This document shows, piece after piece, positions 16,879-26,325 of a DNA stretch of 64,000 nucleotides. A program made the position numbers and the translations under genes. Source of the DNA: Lachnospiraceae bacterium. GTDB lineage: Bacteria > Bacillota > Clostridia > Lachnospirales > Lachnospiraceae. Each line of letters begins with the position of its first letter. Within the stretch, counting starts at the first letter, position 1. The stretch covers positions 1 through 64,000 of the forward strand of contig JAIKZO010000046.1 of the NCBI GenBank assembly GCA_024682115.1, in the 5' to 3' direction. The notes below the pieces were generated by a model, which was not told the origin of the DNA, ran no database searches, and worked only from the letters and a program-made list of their open reading frames with translations.

Positions 16879-17511
16879 ATGAATACAGTTTCGTACGCAG
16901 ATAAAGACTCCGATCTTATCCTTGTTCAGATGAGCGGAGCGCATGAGAGGGAGTCGGTTGAAAAAGAGGTTTCTCTTATAAAGGAGCGGACCGATCGCGA
17001 TTTTATGTTGCTGGCATGTTTTGTCGATGACTGGAACCGGGATCTTTCGCCGTGGAAAGCCGGCGCGGTGTTCGGAAACGAACCCTTTGCGGGAGGCGCA
17101 GAGGCGACTTTGAACGCGCTTAAGAGCGACGTCCTGGGTAAATATCCCGGGCGAAGGTTTATCCTCGGCGGCTATTCGATGGCCGGTCTTTTTGCACTTT
17201 GGGCATCATACAGGACGGATGCTTTCTGTGCCGTTGCGGCAGCTTCCCCTTCGGTATGGTATCCGGATTTTTTAACGTATGCGACAGATCACGAAATCAA
17301 AACGAATGCCGTATACTTAAGCCTCGGGGATAAAGAAGAAAGAACGAAGAATAAGGTGATGCGGACGGTGGGAGATAATATCAAAGCCCTTCATGAGCGT
17401 TATACGGATAAAGGCATAAAGAACGTGCTTGAATGGAACGAAGGGAACCATTTTACGGAACCCGATGTGCGGCTTTCAAAAGCCTTCGCCTGGACTGTCG
17501 AAAACATATAA
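16879..17511 (+). CDS. Alpha/beta-hydrolase, esterase-like
   Basis: A 210-residue cytosolic protein with an alpha/beta-hydrolase nucleophile elbow GGYSMAG near residues 96-102, a following AAASPSVWYPDF segment typical of esterase D-type enzymes, an acidic candidate in LGDKEE and a C-terminal histidine in NEGNHF. Likely a carboxylesterase; substrate unknown. I see no Shine-Dalgarno sequence before the ATG. It is 33 nt after the exonuclease gene. Confidence 0.75.
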   Translation: MNTVSYADKDSDLILVQMSGAHERESVEKEVSLIKERTDRDFMLLACFVDDWNRDLSPWKAGAVFGNEPFAGGAEATLNALKSDVLGKYPGRRFILGGYSMAGLFALWASYRTDAFCAVAAASPSVWYPDFLTYATDHEIKTNAVYLSLGDKEERTKNKVMRTVGDNIKALHERYTDKGIKNVLEWNEGNHFTEPDVRLSKAFAWTVENI

Positions 17512-17520
17512 GGGGATTAT

Positions 17521-18261
17521 GTGAAGAAGAAGGTTTTTTTATATATAATAATTGCGTTCTCCGTTGTTCTTATTGCAATCTTCGGTACGTTGATAATATT
17601 GAGAACCGGAAAGAGGCTTCCGGGGCGGAAAGACTTTGCCATTCCGGAGTATTCCGGAAGGCCGTATGTCGAGATCAACGGGAATATGCCTTTTTTTAAC
17701 GAAGATGATCTTAAGAAAGATTCGTTTGAGATCTACAGTGAGCTTGATGAACTCGGAAGGTGCGGGACGGCTTTTGCCAACGTGAGCAGGGAACTCATGC
17801 CGACCGGTAAACGTGAAGAGATCGGACATATCAAACCTACGGGCTGGGTTCAGAAAAAATACGAGGGCATTGTGGATTCGGAGCCACCTTATCTTTATAA
17901 CAGGTGCCATCTCATCGCATACTGTCTGACCGGTGAAAATGCCAATGTCAGGAACCTTATCACAGGCACGAGATATATGAATTTCGAAGGCATGCTTCCC
18001 TTTGAGGAGCAGGTTGCAGCATATCTGGATGAGAACGATAACCACGTACTCTATCGCGTGACGCCTGTCTTTGACGGAAAAAACCTGGTCGCGGACGGTG
18101 TGATCATGGAAGCATATTCCGTTGAGGACCGGGGCAGAGGAATATGTTTTTGCGTATACTGTTACAATGTCCAGCCGGGTGTCAGGATAGATTATCTGAC
18201 CGGTGAAAGTGAGATCGACGGAACAAAGATGAGATATATGATATCGGGAAAGACCGAGTGA
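17521..18261 (+). CDS. DNA/RNA non-specific endonuclease, membrane-anchored (EndA/NucA-like)
   Basis: A 246-residue protein with an N-terminal anchor (~residues 5-27), so the enzyme faces outside. The nuclease core shows YNRCHLIAYCLTGEN, the region that carries the catalytic His in DRGH-type nucleases (here NRCH), followed by NVRNLITGTRYMN with the Asn that binds the metal, fitting the EndA/DNA-entry nuclease group. It could degrade extracellular DNA or aid uptake. Start is GTG with AAGGGG seven bases upstream; a nearby ATG is followed directly by a stop. Gap to the esterase gene is 9 nt. Confidence 0.82.
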   Translation: MKKKVFLYIIIAFSVVLIAIFGTLIILRTGKRLPGRKDFAIPEYSGRPYVEINGNMPFFNEDDLKKDSFEIYSELDELGRCGTAFANVSRELMPTGKREEIGHIKPTGWVQKKYEGIVDSEPPYLYNRCHLIAYCLTGENANVRNLITGTRYMNFEGMLPFEEQVAAYLDENDNHVLYRVTPVFDGKNLVADGVIMEAYSVEDRGRGICFCVYCYNVQPGVRIDYLTGESEIDGTKMRYMISGKTE

Positions 18262-18286
18262 AACAGAGTTGTATTTGGGGAGACAG

Positions 18287-18964
18287 ATGATAAAAAGATC
18301 GGGAATATTTTTTAATATGATTCTCGTGATATTCACGATATGCGGTACCTATGCGATGCTTACCAGCAAAGCGCCGGGTTCCGGACTTACCGCGTCCGGT
18401 TTCGAGAACCTTAAGTTCTTTACGGTGCTCTCAAACGAGTTTTGTGGGATCGTGGCTTTGCTGTGGCTTATTTTCTACCGGATCAAAAAGGGATTTCCGG
18501 TGCTCCTTAAGCTGATGGCTGCTTCAGCCACGGGGCTTACCTTTGTGATCATAGCTGCTTTTCTTGCACCTTTGTATCCTGATCTTAATCTTTATTCAGG
18601 CGGAAATCTGTGGTTTCACCTCATCATCCCGCTGACGGCAATGGCCGATTTTATCCTTATGCGGACCGAAGAAAAGATTCCTTTCGGATATACTTTTATC
18701 TCGGCATTGCTTTCATTGGCATACGGAACATTTTATCTTGTAAATATTCTCATAAACGGGATCGGGCAGTGGCCTGATACCAACGACTGGTACGGATTTT
18801 TGAACTGGGGATTTCCTGTTGGAATAGGGATATTTGCATTCGTAGTCCTGCTTGATTTTGCAATGGCATGTCTCCTCAGGTTCATAAACCATAGGGTAAA
18901 TATATTGATAGAAGACTCGCTTCGGGAAAAAAGAAATGATGAAAAGAGCGGAGGTCGAAAATGA
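18287..18964 (+). CDS. Pr6Pr-family membrane protein
   Basis: About 225 residues with six predicted helices. The conserved NLWFHLIIPLTAMADFIL motif and the late NDWYGFLNWG segment match the Pr6Pr family, related to FAR-17a/AIG1 fatty-acid ester hydrolases, but no bacterial member has a firm function to my knowledge. ATG 18287 is preferred because GGGGAG lies 5 nt upstream; a TTG 18 bases earlier lacks one. The end overlaps the next gene by 4 nt (ATGA). Confidence 0.75.
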   Translation: MIKRSGIFFNMILVIFTICGTYAMLTSKAPGSGLTASGFENLKFFTVLSNEFCGIVALLWLIFYRIKKGFPVLLKLMAASATGLTFVIIAAFLAPLYPDLNLYSGGNLWFHLIIPLTAMADFILMRTEEKIPFGYTFISALLSLAYGTFYLVNILINGIGQWPDTNDWYGFLNWGFPVGIGIFAFVVLLDFAMACLLRFINHRVNILIEDSLREKRNDEKSGGRK

Positions 18965-20076
18965 AGATAATACATTGTGCGGATATACATCTTGATTCGA
19001 GGATGACATCCAATCTGAAAGGGAATCAGGCCAAAGAAAGAAAGCACGAGCTTATCGGCACGTTTCTTAAGATGATAGAATATGCGGTCGGAGAAGGGGT
19101 TTCTGCGATCATCATCGCAGGCGATCTTTTTGATACCGATTATTTTTCTTCAACGACCGCTAATGAGGTCGTAAATGCGATCACATCTCACCCGGGGATA
19201 GCATTTTACTATCTTAAAGGAAATCACGGCGGCGGAGACCGTTTTATAAACGAACTGGATGAGATCCCGTCAAACCTTTATCTGTTCGGTAACGAATGGA
19301 AGACATACATTCTTTCGGATAACGGCAGATCGAAGATCACATTATCCGGGATCGAACTCGTCAAAGAAAACAGCGGTACGGCCTGCGCTATGCTTAACCT
19401 CGATCCGGATGACCTTAATATCGTGACACTTCACGGTCAGGCGGAAACCTATAATTCCGAACACTCGCCGGAAGCTATAGGTCTTAACGAGCTTAGGAAT
19501 AAGAGTATAGATTACCTTGCGTTGGGACATTTCCACGAATATCAAACGGGAGATATCCCTCCCAGGGGAACATATTGCTACTGCGGCTGTCTTGAGGGCA
19601 GGGGCTTTGATGAGTGCGGCCGCCACGGCTTTATCCTGCTTGATATAAACGATGACGATCACAGGGACTGGAAGTATGAGTTAAAGGACATATCAAAAAG
19701 AAAGATATTCGAACTGAAAGTGGATATCAGTGACTGCACAGATACTCCCGGGATAAATAACAGGATACTTGCATCCGCTGCGGAAAACGGATGCAGTGAA
19801 AATGATCTTGTTAAAGTCGTCCTTACCGGCAGTGTCGATATGGACTGTGAAAAGAACATCGAATATCTTACTCAGAAACTGAATGAAAAATTCTACTTTG
19901 CCAAAGTCGAGGATAAAACGAAGATACTTATCGATTATGCCGATTATGAACTGGAAGCGTCATTAAAGGGAGAGTTCGTACGGCTTGTAAGGGGCGATGA
20001 GAGCATCGGCGACGAAGAAAAAGCCGAGATAATCAGATACGGGATCAAAGCACTTAACGGAGAGGATTTCGAATAA
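18961..20076 (+). CDS. SbcD/YhaO-like metallophosphoesterase (DNA repair exonuclease subunit)
   Basis: A 371-residue calcineurin-like phosphoesterase with the full metal-binding set: ADIHLDS near residue 6, IAGDLFDTD (~49), LKGNHGGGD (~82), a TLHGQ His and ALGHFHEY (~185). The nuclease fold precedes a capping domain of ~150 residues. Paired with the SMC-like ATPase next door (1-nt overlap), it forms an Mre11-Rad50-type complex that processes DNA ends; the pair resembles YhaO/YhaN more than classic SbcCD by the ATPase length. Start ATG overlaps the Pr6Pr gene by 4 nt. Confidence 0.88.
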   Translation: MKIIHCADIHLDSRMTSNLKGNQAKERKHELIGTFLKMIEYAVGEGVSAIIIAGDLFDTDYFSSTTANEVVNAITSHPGIAFYYLKGNHGGGDRFINELDEIPSNLYLFGNEWKTYILSDNGRSKITLSGIELVKENSGTACAMLNLDPDDLNIVTLHGQAETYNSEHSPEAIGLNELRNKSIDYLALGHFHEYQTGDIPPRGTYCYCGCLEGRGFDECGRHGFILLDINDDDHRDWKYELKDISKRKIFELKVDISDCTDTPGINNRILASAAENGCSENDLVKVVLTGSVDMDCEKNIEYLTQKLNEKFYFAKVEDKTKILIDYADYELEASLKGEFVRLVRGDESIGDEEKAEIIRYGIKALNGEDFE

Positions 20077-22358
20077 TGAGACTGGTAAGCTGCCATATAG
20101 ACAATTTCGGAAAGATCAGCGGTCTTGATCATTCTTTTGATCAGGGGACGAACATCATCCATGAAGATAACGGATGGGGTAAGAGCACTCTTGCCACTTT
20201 CATCAGAGTCATGTTCTACGGATTTTTGGGTGAGAGGACCCGCGACGAAAACGAGAACGAACGTAAGAAATATTATCCCTGGCAATCGGGTGCTTACGGA
20301 GGGAATATAGTATTTTCGGTTCGGGGTAAAACATATCGTCTCGAGCGCTTTTTTGACGCAAAGAAGGCAGCTTCGGATATATTCAGGCTTTATGATAATG
20401 ACACAAATCTTGAGAGCGATGATTACTCTGTAAACATTGGTGAACAGCTCTTCGGTATAGATATCGATTCGTTCCTTAATACTGTTTTCATCAGGCAGCA
20501 GAGCTGCGGAACGGATGTTACGAGCGGAGTAAAGGCCAAGATAGGCGATGTTTCCGATGAGACAGCGGACATGGGAAACTATGATGATGCCTACCAGAAG
20601 ATAAAAAAGACACTGGACTCTCTTACTCCAAACAGAGCTACGGGAAGGATATCAAAGCTTGATTCATCCATAGCAATTCTTAAGGAAGAGATAAGAGGTA
20701 AAGATGCCCTTAAGGCAAACCTTGATGAGATGGAAAGGAAAATGGGTGAACTTAAGGAAGAAAGAAGCGCCCTTGAAAAGAAGAAAGCTTCCCTGCAGGA
20801 ACAGATAAATACCGAAAGCACCAGGAATGACATCAGGGTGGAAGCGGAAAAGTATAACGCGATCATAAATTCCGAAAACGCCGTAAAGGAAAAGTATGAT
20901 GAAAAGCTTAAGTTTTTCCCGGGCGAGGTTCCGGATGCGGAGAAGGTTGAGGATATCATTCTTGTTTCCGAAGAACTTGAAACCGTTATAAGGCAGAGAG
21001 ACGACAATTCATTTACCGAAGACGAGAAGGCTTCGTATGAGATATCGTCAAATAAGTTTTCTTCGGGGATACCTTCCGAGGATGATATCGATTCCATGGA
21101 GGAAGCGATAAACGATCTGGACAGGGCAAAGAGCAGGGAAAATGAAAGAGCGATCCGTGTGGCCGAAGACATCAGGAAAAACCGTAATGCTTCGGTGATA
21201 AGGCTGACAGGGCTTGCTGTTGCGATCGTACTTCTGGCCGTTGCGGGAGCATTGCTCATCTTTACGGAAGATAAGACCGTGCCTGTGATCCTTTTTGTTG
21301 CGGGCGTGCTTTTGGGACTTATACCTTTGCTGTTTGTTAAGAAAATAAAGACTGATCCGGAAGAAGGATCTGCCAAAGAATTGATTGCCGAAGAGGAAGA
21401 CCGCGTAGAGGATTTCTTTGAAAGATTCGGTTACGGATCTTCGGATGCTTCCTACCAGAAGAGACTTTTTTCACTGAAGAGCGAGAAAGGATCTTTTAAG
21501 CGACTCATGGATAAGAAGGAAAGATATGATGAAGCGGAGCGTAAAGCGGATATCCTCAGAACGACCGTAAAGGAATTTATGTCAGGATACGGTTTTACCG
21601 TCACGGAAAATGTAAGGCAGAGCCTTATGAAGATAAGGGATCATGCCAAGGACGTAAAAGAACTCGGAGCAGAGCTTGAGGCCGAGAACAAAAAAAGGCA
21701 GCGCTACGAAGAAGAACATGATGTATCAAAGTTTACGGGCGGGAGCAAAGAAGGATCTGTTTCCCTGGAGGATCTTAACGGGCAGCTTAATGACCTTATC
21801 GACAGGATCGAGGGAATAAACCGGTCGGAGAGCCAGCTTAAGGACAATATAGGATCTTCATCCGAAAAACTTGAACTGATAGAGAACAGGGAGATCGAAC
21901 TTAAGGAAAAAGAAGAAGAACGCGAAGCTTTATTCCGGCAGTTTGATCTGATGAGCAAAACCAGGGATTTTCTTGAAAAGGCAAAAGAGTCTTTTTCATC
22001 AAAATACATGGTTGAAATACTGGAGTCGTTTGAAAAGTATCACGACATGATCTCCGAAAGCGGAGAAAAATACGAGCTTGATGCCAACCTTAACATCAAA
22101 CTCAAGGATATAGGCGGAACACATGATATCAGATCCTTAAGTGAAGGCTATCAGGATATGGTCGGTCTTTGCAGGAGGATGGCGATGGTAGATGCTATGT
22201 ATGATCTTGAAAAACCGTTCCTTATCTTTGACGATCCGTTCGTCAACCTTGATGAGAGCAGACTTAAGGGCGCTATGGACTTTTTGGACAGACTCGGCAG
22301 CACCTATCAGATAATATATTTCAGCTGCCATGAGAGCAGATGCATATCGGGCCCTTAA
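20076..22358 (+). CDS. SbcC/YhaN-like AAA/SMC-type ATPase
   Basis: A 760-residue protein. Walker A is NGWGKST near residues 33-39, a signature-like segment IRSLSEGYQDMVGL precedes Walker B KPFLIFDDPFVNLDE near the C-terminus. Between them is coiled coil, interrupted near residues 375-430 by two hydrophobic helices (LTGLAVAIVLLAVAGALLIF and VPVILFVAGVLLGLIPLLF), as in the YhaN type, so the complex may sit at the membrane. It acts with the phosphoesterase at 18961 in DNA end processing. Shorter than SbcC (~1000 aa). Confidence 0.87.
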   Translation: MRLVSCHIDNFGKISGLDHSFDQGTNIIHEDNGWGKSTLATFIRVMFYGFLGERTRDENENERKKYYPWQSGAYGGNIVFSVRGKTYRLERFFDAKKAASDIFRLYDNDTNLESDDYSVNIGEQLFGIDIDSFLNTVFIRQQSCGTDVTSGVKAKIGDVSDETADMGNYDDAYQKIKKTLDSLTPNRATGRISKLDSSIAILKEEIRGKDALKANLDEMERKMGELKEERSALEKKKASLQEQINTESTRNDIRVEAEKYNAIINSENAVKEKYDEKLKFFPGEVPDAEKVEDIILVSEELETVIRQRDDNSFTEDEKASYEISSNKFSSGIPSEDDIDSMEEAINDLDRAKSRENERAIRVAEDIRKNRNASVIRLTGLAVAIVLLAVAGALLIFTEDKTVPVILFVAGVLLGLIPLLFVKKIKTDPEEGSAKELIAEEEDRVEDFFERFGYGSSDASYQKRLFSLKSEKGSFKRLMDKKERYDEAERKADILRTTVKEFMSGYGFTVTENVRQSLMKIRDHAKDVKELGAELEAENKKRQRYEEEHDVSKFTGGSKEGSVSLEDLNGQLNDLIDRIEGINRSESQLKDNIGSSSEKLELIENREIELKEKEEEREALFRQFDLMSKTRDFLEKAKESFSSKYMVEILESFEKYHDMISESGEKYELDANLNIKLKDIGGTHDIRSLSEGYQDMVGLCRRMAMVDAMYDLEKPFLIFDDPFVNLDESRLKGAMDFLDRLGSTYQIIYFSCHESRCISGP

Positions 22359-22388
22359 TTGCGGCAGAGCCGTAAGCAGGTATATAAT
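22359..22388 (+). promoter_or_regulatory. Putative promoter for the histidine kinase gene
   Basis: TTGCGG (22359-22364), 18-nt spacer, TATAAT (22383-22388). The expected start falls at about 22395, the A of the ATG, so the mRNA would be leaderless. Confidence 0.45.
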
Positions 22389-22394
22389 CAGAGT

Positions 22395-24194
22395 ATGTTT
22401 ATCAAGAGATTTATTAAGAGATATATTACAAACGAAGAATTGGAAGTCAGCCACAGACTGATGAATATCATACTGATGGTGGGAATTCTGGTCCTTCCCG
22501 TCTGCATTATCTTCGATGTGGCTCTGGGATCGGTTTCGGGAACGTTCGTCCCGCTGATGATTCTCTTTACCGTTTTCATGATCTCTTTTTTTATCGCGAA
22601 TTTCAAACACAGGGCGAACATTGCGGGAATAATCCTTACGGTCACAGCAAACGATATACTGGTTCCGTATCTGTATTTTATGGGCGGCGGAAGGTCTTCG
22701 AGCATGCCCTGCTGGCTTATCCTGGCTTCGGTGTTTTCATGGCTCCTTGTTAAAGGATGGCCCTGTATAGCCATATTCATAAGCAATATCATTGTCTATG
22801 CGGCTGCTTTCTATGTCGAATATGAATTTCCCGAATATGTGGAAAGACTTCCCGATGAAGAAAGCGAGATCATAGATACGGTATTTGGAATATATCTTAT
22901 CATCATGATGATCGGGATAATCTTTAAGTTCCAGAACAGACTTTATGAAAAGAAGAAAAAGGAGCTTGAGGAAAAGGAAAAAGAGCTGACCGAAACAAAC
23001 ATCAAACTTGAAAAGATGTCAGATGCCAAGAGCTTTTTCCTGGCGAGTATGTCGCATGAGATCCGCACTCCGATAAATGCGATCGTCGGCATGAACGAGA
23101 TGATCTTAAGAGACAGTAAGGAAGACTCCGTAGTAGAGTATGCGGAGAGCATTGAGCATGCATCGACTACACTGCTTTCGCTGGTGAACGACATCCTGGA
23201 CTTTTCAAAGATCGAGGCTGGACTCCTTGAGATAATCCCGGATAATTATGATACATATTATATCCTGAACGACTGCTATTCGATGCTTGAGATGCGTGCT
23301 TTCCAAAAGGGATTGAAGCTCAAGCTTGAAAATGATCCTGCTCTTCCCTCAAAATTATACGGAGATGAAAAGAGGATAAGGCAGATCATGATAAATCTCA
23401 TGACCAATGCCGTAAAATATACCGATAACGGGACCATTACGATAAGGGCAGGCTTCAGCAGACTCTCGGATGATGAGATACTGTTCATCATATCGGTTTC
23501 GGATACCGGACGCGGAATGTCCGAAGAGGGCATGCAGCATCTTTTCGATTCATATCAGAGGATAGATGAAAAGAAGAACAGGAATATCGAAGGAACCGGT
23601 CTGGGACTGGCCATAACAAAGCAGCTCATAGATCTTATGCACGGTGATATAACCGTAAAGAGCACTCTCGGAGAAGGTTCGACTTTTACGATAAGCATTC
23701 CGCAGAAGATCGTGTCGGATGTTCCTATGGGTTCCTTTGCAAGCAGGAGAAATCTCGATCCGTCGTCACCTGCTAAACACGGTGTCGGATTCAGGGCACC
23801 CGATGCCAAGATCCTCATCACGGATGATATCGCGATGAACCTTAAAGTCCTCACGATGCTGCTCAAGGATACGAGGATGCAGATGGATACCGCAAAGAGC
23901 GGAAAGGAATGTATCGAGAAGTATGAAGAAAAGCATTATGATCTGGTATTCCTCGATCATATGATGCCCGAGATGGACGGACTTGAGACACTAAAGATAC
24001 TTACCTGTACCGACAGGTATTTAAGAGAACACACACCGATCATCGCACTTACAGCCAATGCGATGGCAGGCGCCGACAAGATCTATCTTGATGCGGGATT
24101 CGACGATTATCTTACAAAGCCCGTTAAGAGCGCTGATCTCGAGGAGATGATCCTTAAGCACCTTCCCGACAATGTCAATATCATAAGGCAATGA
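22395..24194 (+). CDS. Hybrid sensor histidine kinase/response regulator
   Basis: About 599 residues. Six hydrophobic segments (~20-185) form the sensor, followed by a coiled coil. The transmitter has H-box SMSHEIRTPINAIVGM, N-box MINLMTNAVKYTD, G1 DTGRGMS and G2 GTGLGLAI. A C-terminal receiver domain has DD in ILITDDIAMN, the phospho-Asp in LVFLDHMMPEMDG, Thr in ALTANAMAG and Lys in LTKPVKS. No Hpt domain is present, so phosphate must pass to another protein. I chose ATG 22395 over an upstream TTG because the -10 box ends six nt before it. Signal and output are unknown. Confidence 0.88.
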   Translation: MFIKRFIKRYITNEELEVSHRLMNIILMVGILVLPVCIIFDVALGSVSGTFVPLMILFTVFMISFFIANFKHRANIAGIILTVTANDILVPYLYFMGGGRSSSMPCWLILASVFSWLLVKGWPCIAIFISNIIVYAAAFYVEYEFPEYVERLPDEESEIIDTVFGIYLIIMMIGIIFKFQNRLYEKKKKELEEKEKELTETNIKLEKMSDAKSFFLASMSHEIRTPINAIVGMNEMILRDSKEDSVVEYAESIEHASTTLLSLVNDILDFSKIEAGLLEIIPDNYDTYYILNDCYSMLEMRAFQKGLKLKLENDPALPSKLYGDEKRIRQIMINLMTNAVKYTDNGTITIRAGFSRLSDDEILFIISVSDTGRGMSEEGMQHLFDSYQRIDEKKNRNIEGTGLGLAITKQLIDLMHGDITVKSTLGEGSTFTISIPQKIVSDVPMGSFASRRNLDPSSPAKHGVGFRAPDAKILITDDIAMNLKVLTMLLKDTRMQMDTAKSGKECIEKYEEKHYDLVFLDHMMPEMDGLETLKILTCTDRYLREHTPIIALTANAMAGADKIYLDAGFDDYLTKPVKSADLEEMILKHLPDNVNIIRQ

Positions 24195-24198
24195 CCGG

Positions 24199-24876
24199 AT
24201 GAGAAAGTATAAAAGAAAACTCGCGATCTGCATATCGATGATAGTCATACTCCTAACGCTTGTTGGGCTTTTGGTGTATGAACACTTTTTCCCAATGACA
24301 AAAGCACCGGTAGGAGTGTGGGTATATTCCGAGGATGTTTCCGGAACAGCTTCTTCCGCGATGAGAGAGTGGTTCGGAAACGCAAATGAAGATCCTTCTT
24401 CGGGAGAGTTTTCCCTCGAAGAGCCCGTTTACGTTAACGTTATATTGCGTATCGGAAACGACGGAACTTATGAACAGTCCGTTGAAAAAGGCTCCTACGA
24501 TGCGGCAAGGGATGCTTTATATCAAAGCTGTGCGGCGGAACTCAAAAAAAGCATAAGCGCTCATCTTGAAGCTCTCGGAATGACCGGAGATGCGTCTCTT
24601 TCGGATGCCGAGGCGGAAGAACTCATTAATGAGGCAGTTTCCATGGGAAGCGTCGAATACTTAACGGTTGCGATCCCGGACATTATTCCTTCATACGAAG
24701 AGTATGTCAAAAAGTACGGCGATAAGGGAAACTATTCCGTAGGCGACCACAGCCTGACGCTCGGCAGCCGAAGTGCCGCGAAACTGATCTTTGACGGGGA
24801 GTCTCTTCTCCTCGATGATACACTTTATAAAAAACTGAGCGAAAAGGAGACCGGTAACGATGAGCTCACGAATTAA
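24199..24876 (+). CDS. Membrane-anchored extracellular protein of unknown function
   Basis: A 225-residue protein with an N-terminal anchor (~residues 8-30), then a soluble domain. It has a conserved-looking GVWVYSEDV start, a strand-rich YVNVILRIGNDGTYEQSV part and a helical middle. No family recognised. It lies 4 nt after the kinase gene and overlaps the D,D-carboxypeptidase gene by 17 nt, so it is likely cotranscribed with wall genes. Confidence 0.65.
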   Translation: MRKYKRKLAICISMIVILLTLVGLLVYEHFFPMTKAPVGVWVYSEDVSGTASSAMREWFGNANEDPSSGEFSLEEPVYVNVILRIGNDGTYEQSVEKGSYDAARDALYQSCAAELKKSISAHLEALGMTGDASLSDAEAEELINEAVSMGSVEYLTVAIPDIIPSYEEYVKKYGDKGNYSVGDHSLTLGSRSAAKLIFDGESLLLDDTLYKKLSEKETGNDELTN

Positions 24877-26314
24877 AAAAACGGTCGCCTTTTTTATGTC
24901 TCTGGCGCTCGCAATAATTCTTTTATATGTAAATCCCGTTGCCACTAATGCCATAACACATAAGGATATCGAGAACCTCACCCTGGAGATCCCCGACGGA
25001 ACGAGGTTCACGGTAAAGACCATACACTATTCGTATTTTAACAACAGGTTCGTATCGCTTCGCGATATGGCCTATGCGCTTGGCGGTACCGATAAAAAAT
25101 TTGCGGTAAGCGTTTCGGGCGGGGAGATCGTGATAAAGACAGGCTCGAAATACGAAAGCGCGGGCGGGGAAAACACCGGATTCGACACATCGGAATATAC
25201 GACAGAAGGATTAAAGATAAACCCTATTAAGATCGACGGGAGAGAATGCAGGTATTATACGTTCCTCGGTAAGAATGCGGAAGGGATAAACGATGCATTC
25301 ATCAGTATCGCGGACCTTGCGATGCTCGTGGATGTAGATCTCGGGATCGATCCCGAAACGGGTATCCTTAAGATGGGTGCCGGAGATTTCTGCATAGACA
25401 TGGATGCGTACGAGAAACAGGGATTTTATTACGAAGTCTCAAGCGCTCTGGTGGGGGATGCAAGGACCGGAACAGTGTTTTCGGCTTTTAACGAAGATGT
25501 GTCGGTAAGTTGTGCGAGCACGACCAAACTCATGACCTATCTTTGTATAATGGATGCGGTTTCGGCGGGGGAAGCTTCCCTTGAAGATACTGTCGTGATC
25601 TCGGAAAAGGCAGCAGCTCTTTCACAGACCTCGGACGGAGTGATCAAGATGACCGCAGGACAAAAAGCTGGGCTGGGTGACATGCTCTATGCTATCCTTC
25701 TTCCTTCGAGCAACGAATCGGCTCTTGCGGTCGCCGAGCATATAGATGGGAGCGAGGAAGAGTTCGTAAAGAGAATGAACTTAAAGGTTAAGGAACTTAA
25801 CCTGAGCGATTCAACGGTCTTTTTTAACTGTCACGGACTTCCGGAGTATTCCGATACTGTGGCCGCATCAAAGATACAGAACAGGATAAGCGCATACGAT
25901 ATGTTCGTGCTTTCGGCTCATATCCTTAACAAATATCCCGAGATAAAGGAAATAACCTCAACACAGAAATACAAGCTCGAAGCGTTCGGACTCGAGATTG
26001 AGAATACCAATCCCCTGCTTTATAACATGCCGGGAATAGTCGGATTAAAGACGGGGACGACCAAAGCCTCGGGTGCAAGCCTTGTCTCTGCATATGATTA
26101 TGAAGATGAGGACGGGATACATACGATAGTTGCCGTTGAGTACGGAGCCGAGGATGCGACTGTAAGGAACACGGTTTCGGAGGTCCTCATAAGATACGGG
26201 ATCCAGTGTCTGGAAAAGGCCGGCTCCGCAGAGGCGAACGAAGAGGCGGGATTCCCCGGTACATACGAAGAACTTTTAAAAAGGATTGTGCTCTTTAAGA
26301 GCAGGAGCAGATAG
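24860..26314 (+). CDS. D-alanyl-D-alanine carboxypeptidase with N-terminal copper-amine-oxidase-like domain
   Basis: A 484-residue secreted enzyme: signal peptide (~1-30), an N-terminal domain (~35-175) like the copper amine oxidase N-terminal stalk (FTVKTIHYSYFNNRFVSLRD), then a serine peptidase S11 domain. Catalytic motifs are intact: SxxK as STTK at ~220-223, SNESALAV (SxN) and KTGTT (KTG). It trims the terminal D-Ala of peptidoglycan stem peptides. The stalk domain is often found on clostridial surface enzymes. Overlaps the upstream gene by 17 nt and is 11 nt before the deacetylase gene. Confidence 0.92.
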   Translation: MSSRIKKTVAFFMSLALAIILLYVNPVATNAITHKDIENLTLEIPDGTRFTVKTIHYSYFNNRFVSLRDMAYALGGTDKKFAVSVSGGEIVIKTGSKYESAGGENTGFDTSEYTTEGLKINPIKIDGRECRYYTFLGKNAEGINDAFISIADLAMLVDVDLGIDPETGILKMGAGDFCIDMDAYEKQGFYYEVSSALVGDARTGTVFSAFNEDVSVSCASTTKLMTYLCIMDAVSAGEASLEDTVVISEKAAALSQTSDGVIKMTAGQKAGLGDMLYAILLPSSNESALAVAEHIDGSEEEFVKRMNLKVKELNLSDSTVFFNCHGLPEYSDTVAASKIQNRISAYDMFVLSAHILNKYPEIKEITSTQKYKLEAFGLEIENTNPLLYNMPGIVGLKTGTTKASGASLVSAYDYEDEDGIHTIVAVEYGAEDATVRNTVSEVLIRYGIQCLEKAGSAEANEEAGFPGTYEELLKRIVLFKSRSR

Positions 26315-26325
26315 AAAGGAGAACC

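Noticed and set aside
20591-21376. Long open frames on the minus strand inside SbcC and other genes.
   Set aside because: They are shadows of the coding strand with serine-rich composition and no ribosome-binding sites.
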